Assembly: GCA_910575405.1 (NCBI GenBank)
Contig: CAJTER010000018.1
Coordinates: forward strand, 1-64,000
Source: Clostridia bacterium
GTDB lineage: Bacteria > Bacillota > Clostridia > Peptostreptococcales > Anaerovoracaceae
DNA length: 64,000 bases
Direction: 5' to 3'
In this document: piece by piece, positions 49,328-58,055 of the stretch
Numbering within the stretch: the first letter of the stretch is position 1
Layout: every line of letters begins with the position of its first letter
Made by a program: the position numbers and the translations under genes
Notes under the pieces: model-generated
The model's input: only the letters and a program-made list of their open reading frames with translations
What the model was told of the DNA's origin: nothing
Databases searched by the model: none

Positions 49328-49368
49328 ATGTACATAGTACATAAAAAAATTAGCACATATTAGTACAT
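49328..49368 (+). promoter_or_regulatory. ATGTAC palindrome upstream of phnW
   Basis: ATGTAC-ATA-GTACAT (49328-49342) is a perfect palindrome, with a further AGTACAT at 49362-49368, in the 94-nt gap before phnW. It may be an operator or an RNA hairpin near the ribosome binding site; no promoter was recognised here. Confidence 0.35.
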
Positions 49369-49383
49369 AAAGGAGGAAGAAAG

Positions 49384-50517
49384 ATGGATTATCCTAAAGT
49401 AAAAAGAAACGTACTGTTAAACCCTGGTCCTGCTACTACGACCGATACCGTTAAATACGCGCAGGTAGTTCCTGATATTTGCCCGAGAGAAAAAGAATTT
49501 GGACAGATCATGAAAGAAATGGGCGAAGACCTTGTTAAAATTGTACACGGCGATCTGAATAAGTACACAGCTGTACTCTTCACAGGATCTGGTACTATCA
49601 ACATCGACGCCTGCGTAAACTCACTGGTGCCGGAAGGAAAGAAAATCCTGGTTCTCAACAACGGCGCATATTCAGGAAGAGCTGCAGAAGTGGCACAATA
49701 CTATCACATGGATTATGTAGACCTGAAGCTTCCGATTACCGAGCCAGTTGATGTTGCAAAAGCAGAAGAAGCTATCAAGGCAGATCCGGACATCGCAGTT
49801 GTATACTGCTGCCACCATGAAACTGGTACTGGTATCCTGAATCCAATTCGTGAAATCGGTGCAGTTGCTCATAAATACGGCAAGACCATGGTAGTTGACA
49901 CCACATCTACATATGCAATGATTCCAATTGATATGGATAAAGATAATCTGGACTTTGTAATGGCATCCGCACAGAAGGGACTCATGTCCATGACTGGTCT
50001 GTCCTATGTAATCGGCAACACGAAAATGATCGAAGCTTCCAAAGATTATCCGACCAGATCCTATTACACGAATCTCTTCATGCAGTATGACTTTATTAAA
50101 AACAAAGGTGAAATGCACTTTACACCACCGGTACAGACCATCTACGCGACTCGTCAGGCTATCAAGGAATACTGGGAAGTTGGCGAGCAGGCAAAATGGG
50201 AAAGACATCAGTCCCTGTGGGAAGCCATTTACAGAGGACTCGACAGACTGGGATTCCAGACCATCATTCCAAGAGAACTGCAGTCCAAGCTGGTAGTCTC
50301 CGTTCTGTATCCGAAGGATGACAACTTTGACTTCACAACCATCCACGACTATGTATATGAGAGAGGATTTACCATCTATCCAGGAAAGGTTTCCGATCTC
50401 CCGACCTTCAGACTGTGTGCACTGGGTACCATCGTTCCAGAGGATGTTGACGACTTCTTCGTTTGCCTCGAAGAAGGACTCAAATCAATGGGCGTGCAGG
50501 TTCCTGTGAAATATTAA
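49384..50517 (+). CDS. phnW: 2-aminoethylphosphonate-pyruvate transaminase
   Basis: The 377-residue fold type I, class V PLP aminotransferase transfers the amino group of 2-aminoethylphosphonate to pyruvate, giving phosphonoacetaldehyde for PhnX. Motifs: LLNPGPATTTDTVK at the N-terminus, AVLFTGSGTINIDAC, CCHHETGTGILNPIREIG, VVDTTSTYAMIPID, the PLP lysine K198 in MASAQKGLMSMTGL, and FTIYPGKVSDLPTFRLCALG near the C-terminus. These match PhnW block by block. Codon choice is optimised as in phnX. AAAGGAGGAAGAAAG precedes the start, and a terminator follows at 50551. Confidence 0.9.
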   Translation: MDYPKVKRNVLLNPGPATTTDTVKYAQVVPDICPREKEFGQIMKEMGEDLVKIVHGDLNKYTAVLFTGSGTINIDACVNSLVPEGKKILVLNNGAYSGRAAEVAQYYHMDYVDLKLPITEPVDVAKAEEAIKADPDIAVVYCCHHETGTGILNPIREIGAVAHKYGKTMVVDTTSTYAMIPIDMDKDNLDFVMASAQKGLMSMTGLSYVIGNTKMIEASKDYPTRSYYTNLFMQYDFIKNKGEMHFTPPVQTIYATRQAIKEYWEVGEQAKWERHQSLWEAIYRGLDRLGFQTIIPRELQSKLVVSVLYPKDDNFDFTTIHDYVYERGFTIYPGKVSDLPTFRLCALGTIVPEDVDDFFVCLEEGLKSMGVQVPVKY

Positions 50518-50550
50518 TTATTGGTGACATTTTTAAAACACTCTTGTGCA

Positions 50551-50573
50551 AGAGCCGCCTGCGGGCGGCTTTT
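50551..50573 (+). terminator. Terminator of the phosphonate operon
   Basis: AGCCGCC (50553-50559), a 4-nt loop and GGCGGCT (50564-50570) followed by TTT lie 34 nt after the phnW stop. Confidence 0.8.
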
Positions 50574-50643
50574 GTCGTGGGGAAAGGGAATTGACATAGC
50601 TGCAGTATTTTGTTATAAGATAAATCTGAAAGGAAGAAAAGTC

Positions 50644-51294
50644 ATGATCACCATAACAAAAATAAAAGAACTTCCAGGAGGCTTCCCGGAGCCCATAGAG
50701 GGGACGGCGGACTGGTACTACTGCAAAGAAGGAAAGGACAGTCTCTGCGATCTGTACGAAGCCGAGGAAATCGCAAAAGCGGGCAAACCATTTTCCAGCA
50801 TGAACTGCCACCTGATCCATTACCCGGAAGGAACCGTCCACAGCCCCTTTGAACTGAAAGAAAACGTATACGTGGAAACGCCGGTCTGGGAGCAGGGACT
50901 GCTTTATTTCCTGGCGGTTGATTTCAGCCAGAAGGAAATACAAATTTACAGCTACACACCTGAGGAACGGGCGTTAAAGCAGCTTGCCCGCCTGCCCCTG
51001 GATATTGTAAAGGACTGCTACAACCTGATGCTAAGGGTATCGCCTGTCATGCTGTGCAGAGATGGAAACGAGGGGGTTCTGGAGCTCATCTGGCCAGAGA
51101 AAAAGACCTTCTCCATGGAAGAAACAGAGAGCTTCCTCTTTCGGGATGAAGATACCATGTACTTTTCCCAGTGGGAGGAAGCGCCGGATTATCGGGAATA
51201 CGTCATTTGCCGGGACTTTGCTTCCGGAAGACAAAAGGAGAGAAGTCCCGGCTGTCTGTGCCGTCTGCCGGGCGGGGTGTACTGGCGGCTATAA
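50644..51294 (+). CDS. Hypothetical protein
   Basis: The 216-residue soluble protein starts at ATG 50644 with AAAGGAAG 8 nt upstream; a longer frame from 50521 would span the phn terminator and lacks a site. The sequence alternates beta-type segments (LLYFLAVDFSQKEIQIYSYT, MYFSQWEEAPDYREYVICRD) and is rich in aromatic and acidic residues. It has no signal peptide or membrane helix. I do not recognise the family. A promoter is not evident; TTGACA at 50592 lies 52 nt before the start without a good -10. Confidence 0.7.
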   Translation: MITITKIKELPGGFPEPIEGTADWYYCKEGKDSLCDLYEAEEIAKAGKPFSSMNCHLIHYPEGTVHSPFELKENVYVETPVWEQGLLYFLAVDFSQKEIQIYSYTPEERALKQLARLPLDIVKDCYNLMLRVSPVMLCRDGNEGVLELIWPEKKTFSMEETESFLFRDEDTMYFSQWEEAPDYREYVICRDFASGRQKERSPGCLCRLPGGVYWRL

Positions 51295-51658
51295 GTCAAT
51301 TTCTTTTAAGAGGCATTGCTACAGATGACAGCAACAAGCAACCCCCAACAGGAAATCTGTGAACCCCGGGGAAAGCTTGCGCTTTATCTTGCGAAAGCCC
51401 GGACAAGTGATTCGGAATGGAATCGTTCCGTCCCTTCAAACAAATTCAGTAAAGTTTAAGCGTCAGTATTGTTGAAATTACTGGATTTGCTGAAAAGAAA
51501 AGGTGTATATGATACAATGAACCGGAGATAATCTATAAGAATATAGAGTCAGATAGGGTGTAGAGATTAGAGCTGTTTATATATTATAGTAATTGAAAAG
51601 TTTTATTATTTGGAAATGGGAACATGCCGCTGTACTTAATTAATTCCTGAACTATACT
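51295..51658. other. Gene-free stretch of about 360 nt
   Basis: No frame with a ribosome binding site was found. The region contains a small stem CGGAA/TTCCG (about 51415-51432) and an A/T-rich half with TATGAT/TACAAT-like hexamers near 51510-51520, which may be a promoter. No known riboswitch, 6S RNA or tRNA pattern was recognised. It ends at the terminator shared with the permease gene. It could encode a small RNA, but nothing shows this directly. Confidence 0.4.
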
Positions 51659-51713
51659 AAAATGCCCTGCATCGTTGAACGCGATACGCTCAAATATGCG
51701 GGGCATTTTGTTT
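51659..51713. terminator. Terminator of the amino-acid permease gene (bidirectional)
   Basis: AAAATGCCCTGCAT (51659-51672) pairs with ATGCGGGGCATTTT (51696-51709) with one mismatch, followed by TGTTTTT on the plus strand and TTTT on the minus strand. Confidence 0.8.
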
Positions 51714-51733
51714 TTGAATTAAGAGAACTTTTT

Positions 51734-53221
51734 CTAAGACGCAAAGAAGGGCATGATATAAAGCAGCAGCACGATGACAACCGCGCAGGCCACAACAATG
51801 GCCCAGATTTTGAATTCCCGATCCATTTTCTGCTTTTCAGCGGGAGCAGGCGTCTCGCGTTCCATAACCGCTTTATCAATATCCGCTGTACTGTCGGAAC
51901 GGTATAATTTCTGGCAGACCGCGTAAATGACAAGTCCCAGTACGCACCAGATAACGCCAGTTATGAGGGCATTTTTATCAAGCTGAGTCATCATAAGTAT
52001 GTAAAGGATCACGCTTATCGGAGCCCCGATCATGATGCCGGGAGCATGAAACGGCCGCTCAAGCTCAGGATGCTTTTTCCGCAGCCCAAAGGACGCTGCG
52101 ATGCCGATGACATAATAAAATAGATCTGCGAACAGGCTGACGGACGCGATGTAGATCATGGAATTGGATGCGATGAGAAAAGCCGACAGCAGCCCCAACA
52201 CGATAATGGCAACATAAGGTGTTTTGAATTTTGGATGCACCTTGGCAAAGACCTTTGGCATTGCCCCGTCCCTTGCCATGGTGAACAAATATCTGGGCGG
52301 CACAGCAATACTTGCATTCAAGGTGGAAAAATCGCCGCCAAAAGCAACCCCAGCTGCAAGAAGCACCAGCGGGAATCCTAGAATTCCGGCTGTTATCATA
52401 GCTTCCGCAAAAGGCGCAGAGGCGGTGGAAAGCGTATCAATGGACTCGGTAGGAACAATACCTACCAGGAACCACTGGAAAGCCCCGTTTACCGCAAAGA
52501 CGATGAAAGGCGCCAGAAATAAAGCCCTGGGAATATTGATCTGCGGATATTTGATCTCTTCCCCCATAGCGCAGCAGGTTTCAAACCCGGCAAAGCACCA
52601 CCAGATCATAGCCACGGAAGCCACAAAATCCAGAGGCGCGCTCTTTCCGATAAAGTCGGGAAGCACTACAAAATTGGGCATATTGACATTTGGAATCATG
52701 GTCAAAAACCAGATGATGGCAACGCCCCAGAAAAAGAACATGAACCCGTTCTGCAGCTTTCCCGTCATTTCCACACCGCATACATTGGTCACAATAAAGG
52801 CCAGCACTACGATAGTGGCGAGAACCGTATCGCTGATGGGAAGCTCCACGCCCAGAGCGGAGAAAAAGGTCTTAAAATAAAAGCTGAATGCCAGAGCCTC
52901 GCCGCTTGTTACAGCCACCAGAGAAATAATAAAATTCCAGCCAGCCAGCATGCCCACCGGCTTTCCGATTCCCAGAGAAGCGTACTGATAAGTGCCGCCC
53001 GCGTAAGGTAGGGAAGCGCCCATTTCCGCATACAAAAGGGCCGGATAAATACTGATGATCATAGCGGCAAAAGTAGCCAGGATAACGGCAGGGCCAAGAC
53101 CTCCGATTACATTTGCTCCTGTTGTAAAAAGCCCGACACCCACCACAGTACCAACCGTAATGGTGACAGCTTCTCTCATACCAAATGTTCGCTTCAGGAC
53201 ATTTGGATTTTCACTGTTCAT
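51734..53221 (-). CDS. APC-family amino acid permease
   Basis: The 495-residue protein has 12 core helices of the amino acid-polyamine-organocation family and an extra C-terminal helix (WAIVVACAVVIVLLLYIMPF). Features are REAVTITVGTVVGVGLFTTG (the GxG substrate loop in helix 1), YAEMGASLPYAGGTYQYASL, VAMIWWCFAGFETCCAMGEE in helix 6, and DGAMPKVFAKVHPKFKTPYV. It probably imports an amino acid or polyamine; the substrate is unknown. GGAGGT precedes the start. The promoter is not clear; TATACT lies close to the ribosome binding site. A hairpin GGAAG/CTTCC lies upstream at about 53270-53296. Confidence 0.9.
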   Translation of the reverse strand: MNSENPNVLKRTFGMREAVTITVGTVVGVGLFTTGANVIGGLGPAVILATFAAMIISIYPALLYAEMGASLPYAGGTYQYASLGIGKPVGMLAGWNFIISLVAVTSGEALAFSFYFKTFFSALGVELPISDTVLATIVVLAFIVTNVCGVEMTGKLQNGFMFFFWGVAIIWFLTMIPNVNMPNFVVLPDFIGKSAPLDFVASVAMIWWCFAGFETCCAMGEEIKYPQINIPRALFLAPFIVFAVNGAFQWFLVGIVPTESIDTLSTASAPFAEAMITAGILGFPLVLLAAGVAFGGDFSTLNASIAVPPRYLFTMARDGAMPKVFAKVHPKFKTPYVAIIVLGLLSAFLIASNSMIYIASVSLFADLFYYVIGIAASFGLRKKHPELERPFHAPGIMIGAPISVILYILMMTQLDKNALITGVIWCVLGLVIYAVCQKLYRSDSTADIDKAVMERETPAPAEKQKMDREFKIWAIVVACAVVIVLLLYIMPFFAS

Positions 53222-53406
53222 AACGAATTACCTCCATAAGTATAGTAAATTTTGTGAAACATATGCTTAAAAAGGAAGAATACTGCTTCCCTCTTAAAAA
53301 ACAAACCTAATTATACGCCCAGTCCGGCGCAGGGTCAATTCTATAATGAAAAAATGAAAAATTTTAACCAGCGCGATGCTTTTGAAAGCAGTCGAAATTT
53401 GTGATA

Positions 53407-53415
53407 TGCTAAAAT
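53407..53415 (+). promoter_or_regulatory. Extended -10 promoter of the small peptide gene
   Basis: TGCTAAAAT (53407-53415) is an extended -10 element, 42 nt before the GTG start of the 18-codon peptide frame. No good -35 is present at 17 bp. The rest of the 53222-53612 gap holds the permease leader, this peptide unit and a second extended -10, TGGTATAAT (53561-53569), for the ATPase gene. Confidence 0.4.
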
Positions 53416-53457
53416 TGTTATCGTCTCCTGGACTGGAACGGAAGAGAGGTGTTCTGC

Positions 53458-53514
53458 GTGGAAACGATAATATCTCTTTTAGTTGCCGTTGCGGCAGGGC
53501 GGGTTTGTGAATAA
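53458..53514 (+). CDS. Short hydrophobic peptide (possible type I toxin-like)
   Basis: GTG 53458 with GAGAGGT 7 nt upstream opens an 18-codon frame: METIISLLVAVAAGRVCE. It is one hydrophobic helix, resembling the start of small clostridial membrane peptides of the type MExIxSxLVxVxAxxxxYxxCKWLD, but it ends before the charged tail. Since it stops early it may be a truncated relic. A promoter-like extended -10 lies upstream. No antisense RNA partner was identified. Its length makes chance occurrence possible. Confidence 0.35.
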   Translation: METIISLLVAVAAGRVCE

Positions 53515-53612
53515 AAGAATGAGAAGATCGGGGGAAAGGACTGTGTGGTGGGAAGAACTGTGGTATAATAATAAAACTACAGAGCAAGGACAAGACAAGG
53601 AGGACATCGTTC

Positions 53613-55349
53613 ATGAAATCATCAGAGGAGCTGCGCCATGCGCTGCGGGGTATGGAGCGTAAAAGCTATCCCGCATATAAGGCCCTAAAGGGAAGCTATC
53701 ATTTTGCAGGTTTTGCGCTGTTCATCGACCACGTGCAGGGGGATCCCTTCGCGTCTCCCTCCAGCCTGCGTGTGGAGATCCGCCATCAGGAAGCGGGCTT
53801 TCCAGAGGAATATTACGGTAGCCGCTGCGCCCGCAGGGCTCTTTCCGACTTTCTCGCAAGGCAGCTGGCCGCCCGGCTTGAGAAATGCAGCTTTCAGGTA
53901 AAGGGATCCGGAAAAAGCGGGCTTTTGGCTGCATCGAGATGCGGCCAGGAGGTTTTAGAGCGGACAGCCTGTGAAATCACAGATACGAAAATAGCCGCCC
54001 GCTTTCACGCCGGCTTTCCGGCCTCGGGCCGCAGCATTCTGGCGGGAGAGCTGGAAACGATCCTCTTTGACTTTCTGCCCCGCTGTGTGGAGGAGAGCCT
54101 CTTTTACAGCAGCCTGGACAAAAAAGCGGTGGAGGAAGCCATCTTTTTGGCAGAGGATCAGCAGGCCCTGAGAAAGCTGCTGCAAGATGAAAATCTGGTT
54201 GCCTTTGTGGCAAACGGTGCGATTCTGCCGAGGAAAAGCGGGATCTCCCATATGCCTATGAAGGAAAGTGTACCCTTTGCCGCACCGGAATCCATGGAGC
54301 GCAGCTTTGTGCTGCCTCACAAAGGAAGGATCACGGGGATGGCTGTGCCCCGGGGCATCACCCTCATTGCAGGCGGCGGTTACCACGGAAAATCGACGCT
54401 CCTGGAGGCTCTGCAAAACGGCGTCTACGACCATATCGCAGGCGATGGCAGGGAATATGTGGTTACGGACGATACCGCGGTTAAGCTGCGGGCGGAAGAC
54501 GGGAGATCCATCCGCAATGTGGATATTTCTCTTTTTATAAATGACCTGCCCAGCGGAACTGATACTTCCGCCTTTTCTTCCCAGGATGCCAGCGGGAGCA
54601 CCTCCCAGGCAGCAGCTGCCGTAGAAAGCATGGAAGCAGGAGCACGCCTGCTTCTAATTGATGAGGATACATCGGCCACCAATTTCATGGTGCGGGACGG
54701 CTTTATGCAGCAGGTCATCAGCCGGGACAAGGAGCCTATCACACCATTTCTGGAGCGGGCCAGAGCCCTTTACGAGAGGGAAGGTGTATCTACTATCCTG
54801 GTGGCGGGAAGCTCTGGCGCCTTCTTTTATATAGCGGATCACATCATCCAAATGGACTGCTACCGCCCCCTTGATATTACGGAGCATGTAAAAAAAATGT
54901 GCGAAGGGCGCGATGCTCCGCAAACGGATGCTCCCGGCTTTAAAACGCCCAATTACCAGCGCCAGCTCCCCGCATACAGACGCAGCAGGCAGGGAGGAAA
55001 GGACTATTACGGAAGGCAGCGGCAGAAAAACAGCGGCCCCGCCCATATGAAGATCAAAACATTAGGAAAGGACTCCTTTTCCCTGGATCGGGAGCAGGTG
55101 GATCTCCGCTATGTGGAGCAGCTTGCGGATTCCGAGCAGACAACGGCCCTGGCCCATTTCCTCCGCTACGGACTGGAAGAGCTGGCAGACGGCAGACACA
55201 CGGTCCGCCAGACCATAGCCCGGCTTTTGCAGATTTTAGAAGAAAAGGGCTGGGAGTCTTTCTGTGGTTCCTATATTCCATGCGGCCTTGCAAAGCCGAG
55301 GGAGCAGGAGCTGTTTGCCTGCCTGAATCGGTTTCGCGGATTCCGATAG
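53613..55349 (+). CDS. ABC-class ATPase (COG3044-type predicted ATPase)
   Basis: The 578-residue protein belongs to the predicted ABC-class ATPases. It has an N-terminal domain (about 1-240) with FALFIDHVQGDPFASPSSLR, a P-loop TLIAGGGYHGKSTLLEALQN, the signature-like region DTSAFSSQDASGSTSQAAAA, a Walker B ARLLLIDEDTSATNFMVRDG, and a switch histidine-free STILVAGSSGAFFYIADHII. A C-terminal 160-residue domain follows a basic linker. The family is soluble, unlinked to transport, and of unknown role (nucleic-acid binding is suspected). GGAGG lies 9 nt before the start. Confidence 0.9.
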   Translation: MKSSEELRHALRGMERKSYPAYKALKGSYHFAGFALFIDHVQGDPFASPSSLRVEIRHQEAGFPEEYYGSRCARRALSDFLARQLAARLEKCSFQVKGSGKSGLLAASRCGQEVLERTACEITDTKIAARFHAGFPASGRSILAGELETILFDFLPRCVEESLFYSSLDKKAVEEAIFLAEDQQALRKLLQDENLVAFVANGAILPRKSGISHMPMKESVPFAAPESMERSFVLPHKGRITGMAVPRGITLIAGGGYHGKSTLLEALQNGVYDHIAGDGREYVVTDDTAVKLRAEDGRSIRNVDISLFINDLPSGTDTSAFSSQDASGSTSQAAAAVESMEAGARLLLIDEDTSATNFMVRDGFMQQVISRDKEPITPFLERARALYEREGVSTILVAGSSGAFFYIADHIIQMDCYRPLDITEHVKKMCEGRDAPQTDAPGFKTPNYQRQLPAYRRSRQGGKDYYGRQRQKNSGPAHMKIKTLGKDSFSLDREQVDLRYVEQLADSEQTTALAHFLRYGLEELADGRHTVRQTIARLLQILEEKGWESFCGSYIPCGLAKPREQELFACLNRFRGFR

Positions 55350-55484
55350 TATAACACCCGGTTGGGAATTATGGCAGCGCGGTAGATGGCAAATAAGAAG
55401 TGCCAGAAGCCAAATTGTCAGGCGGCTGTCAGCCAATTACACGAACAGAAAAAAAGCAGCAGCAAACGGAAGGAAGCAGTACTC

Positions 55485-56456
55485 ATGAATGCACAAAAAA
55501 ACAACCAAATCAAGAAACGAAAATTCCTGTTTATTGGGATGGCGGCCATAGCGCTCCTGCTCCTGTCAGCAGGCGCGATTTGCTCCTTTCAGCAGGCCTA
55601 TGCCGAGGAAAAGGCGCCAGTCTTTCAGCAGGTAAAGCAGACCCGCTATCTGAAAGAAACCTCATGGCTCCTGCAAAAGCCGGAAAGCAGGGCAGAGAAG
55701 GCGGCGAAGGTAAAAAAGAGCAGCAAAATTCAGGTCAGCGGCACATCCGAGTCCGGATGGATCAGGGTGATCCATGAAAAAAAGACCTGCTATATAAAAT
55801 CCGCAAAATTGGATGTCTATAACGGCTATCTGGTGGCTATTGACGCAGGCCACCAGCGCAAGGGAAACCCGTCAAAAGAGCCAATCGGCCCGGGAGCAAA
55901 GGCGAAGAAACCAAAAGTTTCCTCCGGAGCAACGGGAAATTACACGGGCATCCCGGAATACAAGCTGACCCTAAAAATGGCCAAAAAACTGGAAACAGAG
56001 CTGAAAGCAAGGGGCTACAAGGTTAAAATGATCCGCACAAAGCACGATGTAAACCTGAGCAATTCCCAGCGGGCAAAGATAGCAAACAAAGCAAAGGCAG
56101 ACGCCTTTATCCGTATCCACGCAAACTCCTCGGAAAGCAGCGGCGTTTCCGGAGCCCTGACCATTTCACCCACAAAGAAAACCCCCTACTGCAAAAGCAT
56201 ATATAAAGAAAGCAGCCGGCTTTCCAAAGTCATGCTATCACGTTTTTGCAAAGCGACCGGAGCCAAAAACAGAGGCGTCATGTACACGGATACCATGTCC
56301 GGAATCAACTGGAGCAAGGTGCCGGTAACCATTGTGGAAATGGGCTTTCTGTCAAACAAAACAGAAGACCGGAAAATGAACAAATCAAAGACATACCAGA
56401 AAAAAATGACCTGCGGCATGGCGGACGGAATCGATGCCTATTTTCACCGCATATAA
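55485..56456 (+). CDS. N-acetylmuramoyl-L-alanine amidase with SH3-like domain
   Basis: The 323-residue secreted enzyme cleaves peptidoglycan between MurNAc and L-Ala. A membrane anchor or signal helix (FLFIGMAAIALLLLSAGAIC) is followed by an SH3b-like segment (residues 48-115: WLLQKPESRAEKAAKV, SGWIRVIHEKKTCYIKSAKL) and an Amidase_3 domain. Zinc and catalytic residues are visible in VAIDAGHQRKG (His), GIPEYKLTLKMAKKLETEL (Glu), FIRIHANSSES (His) and TIVEMGFLSNKTED (Glu). Start 55485 has GGAAGGAAG upstream; 55386 would add a 33-residue tail without a clear site. It lies 135 nt after the ATPase gene. Confidence 0.92.
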   Translation: MNAQKNNQIKKRKFLFIGMAAIALLLLSAGAICSFQQAYAEEKAPVFQQVKQTRYLKETSWLLQKPESRAEKAAKVKKSSKIQVSGTSESGWIRVIHEKKTCYIKSAKLDVYNGYLVAIDAGHQRKGNPSKEPIGPGAKAKKPKVSSGATGNYTGIPEYKLTLKMAKKLETELKARGYKVKMIRTKHDVNLSNSQRAKIANKAKADAFIRIHANSSESSGVSGALTISPTKKTPYCKSIYKESSRLSKVMLSRFCKATGAKNRGVMYTDTMSGINWSKVPVTIVEMGFLSNKTEDRKMNKSKTYQKKMTCGMADGIDAYFHRI

Positions 56457-56527
56457 AGACTGCAGCCAGACAGCGTCTTGTAGTCTGCACAGCATCCGAT
56501 TATCGAAAAGACGCTGCATGGCTGGTA

Positions 56528-57598
56528 TCAGCCGCGCCGTATCCAATCGGCAACCATGATGAGGATCATTGCATCGCGAATAATGCGGGGATCCTTTCCT
56601 GTTTTTTTGAGGATCTTATTGATCTTATACTGAACCGTATTTTTGTGGATAAACAGCTCCTCCGCAATGCGGGAAACAGAGCCGTTGTTCCTGGCGTAGC
56701 TTTCCATAAATCTGGCAAATTCCAGCTTTTCCTCATCCGAAAATCCTGACAGGATCTGCTCCATGAGAATTTCCTTGTACTCCAGAGCAGCATCACAGAA
56801 AATCAGCTCCGCCGCAAAATCGTCATAGTAAAAAACTCCGCTTTCCCTGCTTTTTACGGTCATCAGCTTTTTGGCCTGCTCAAAGGATCGCTTCACACCG
56901 GTATAATCCTTTTGCAGGCGGCCGATGGTACACAGAAAAGAAGCCTCACCCGAATGCTTCGAAGTCCTCTCGATGAACCGCAGGAGCTGAGAAATGGCGT
57001 CTGCCTGATAAATGATAAAGCCAATATCGCTTCCCTGAGCGTAAAGACAGCGGCGATCCCCAAGATCTTCAGCATGCTCTAATATGTCCGGCGGACGCAC
57101 CAGAGCAACTGCGTAAGAGGCCTTTTCCGAAAATCCATAAATATGAAGCTCATCCCGAAAGGCGGGAAGAAACTCAAAAGGCTCTTTGTTTAGCCATTCG
57201 TTGACAAAGAACATCCGGGCCTGCTCCTGCTGGCTCTTTTTGTGATAGGAAAACAGATCGAGGACGAGAATTTCCGTCATTTTTTTGAGGATTTTTCCGT
57301 ACTTCATGACTTCAGAAACTTCCCCTGTAATACCGATTACCCCGATGATTTCCCCCTTAAGAACAATCGGCAGATTGATCCCCTTTTTACAGCCCTGGTA
57401 CTGCCCGTCCTCATAAACCGTCAGCTCATGAAGCTGATCACAGATGATGCGAAAGGCCCCTTCGTGGAACATACCGGCACGAGCCGGATTCGTGCTGGCC
57501 AAAATCGCGCCCTTTTCATCCATAATATTAATGTCATAATCCAGGATCATGCTGATTTCCTGGATGATTTTCTCAGCTGTATTTTTGTGAAGATACAT
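56528..57598 (-). CDS. CdaR-family (sugar diacid) transcriptional regulator
   Basis: The 356-residue regulator has an N-terminal diacid-recognition domain (MYLHKNTAEKIIQEISMILD, YDINIMDEKGAILASTNPAR, GINLPIVLKGEIIGVIGITG), a central GGDEF-like linker region, and a C-terminal PucR/CdaR helix-turn-helix (RNNGSVSRIAEELFIHKNTV, QYKINKILKKTG). The family activates genes for glycerate, glucarate or related diacids; its targets here are not adjacent. The start at 57598 has AAGGGGG about 10 nt upstream; TTG at 57607 is an alternative. Confidence 0.9.
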   Translation of the reverse strand: MYLHKNTAEKIIQEISMILDYDINIMDEKGAILASTNPARAGMFHEGAFRIICDQLHELTVYEDGQYQGCKKGINLPIVLKGEIIGVIGITGEVSEVMKYGKILKKMTEILVLDLFSYHKKSQQEQARMFFVNEWLNKEPFEFLPAFRDELHIYGFSEKASYAVALVRPPDILEHAEDLGDRRCLYAQGSDIGFIIYQADAISQLLRFIERTSKHSGEASFLCTIGRLQKDYTGVKRSFEQAKKLMTVKSRESGVFYYDDFAAELIFCDAALEYKEILMEQILSGFSDEEKLEFARFMESYARNNGSVSRIAEELFIHKNTVQYKINKILKKTGKDPRIIRDAMILIMVADWIRRG

Positions 57599-57607
57599 GG
57601 CTTTCAA

Positions 57608-57924
57608 TCCCCCTTGCTGGTATTATAGCATACCCAGTGAAAAAATTTGTAACCTTTCTCTGCCCTGCGGTACTAACTTAATGAAAAGACCTTTACAGAG
57701 AAGCCGACATGCGGCCAAAACCGCCCATTATCATCGGAACCAGCGGCCATGGATCCTACAGACTCGCAGCCGGAACCAGATCCGCAACCATCTATTATTC
57801 CTTGAGCTTTAAGCAGGTATCCTATGAATCCGAATATGGCAGCAACTACTCCCAGCGCCTGTTCCACAGAGAAAGTATATTGTGACACTTGCGGAAATGA
57901 TGGAAATTTGAAACAACCAATAAG
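57608..57924. other. Gene-poor stretch between CdaR and the YbjQ operon
   Basis: Several frames of 60-70 codons cross here. The one on the minus strand at 57673-57888 (GTG start) has a single hydrophobic stretch and a Gly/Ser/Cys-rich tail but no ribosome binding site. I therefore do not call it. A bidirectional hairpin lies at 57925-57960. A small RNA or tiny gene upstream of that hairpin cannot be excluded. Confidence 0.4.
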
Positions 57925-57960
57925 AAAAACGGGACGTTGGCAAGCTGGCGTCCCGTTTTT
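57925..57960. terminator. Bidirectional hairpin terminator
   Basis: AAAAACGGGACG (57925-57936) and CGTCCCGTTTTT (57949-57960) form a perfect 12-bp stem with A and T flanks on both strands. The nearest plus-strand gene upstream is more than 1.4 kb away, so it may insulate the YbjQ promoter or end an unrecognised transcript. Confidence 0.75.
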
Positions 57961-57985
57961 CGTAATTGTTCTGAAAATTTCTCCC

Positions 57986-58032
57986 TTGACAAAAAAATAT
58001 CTTTATGATATTATTTTGATATCATAAAGATA
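57986..58032 (+). promoter_or_regulatory. Promoter of the YbjQ-SPFH-Arc operon with overlapping palindrome
   Basis: TTGACA (57986-57991), 17 bp and TATTAT (58009-58014) make a near-consensus promoter. TATCTTTATGATAT (57998-58011) and ATATCATAAAGATA (58019-58032) are perfect 14-bp inverted arms separated by 7 nt, covering the -10 and the start site. This is a classic repressor layout. The ribbon-helix-helix protein encoded by the third gene is the natural candidate (inferred). Confidence 0.85.
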
Positions 58033-58055
58033 GAAAAATAAAAGGAGGAAAAAAT

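Noticed and set aside
51295-51658. Riboswitch or 6S RNA in the gap before the permease terminator
   Set aside because: No conserved core of a known class was recognised; only small hairpins and an A/T-rich half are seen.
57673-57888. A 71-codon minus-strand frame with a single hydrophobic segment and a Gly/Ser/Cys-rich tail
   Set aside because: It starts at GTG without a ribosome binding site directly behind a terminator. Expression cannot be supported from the sequence.
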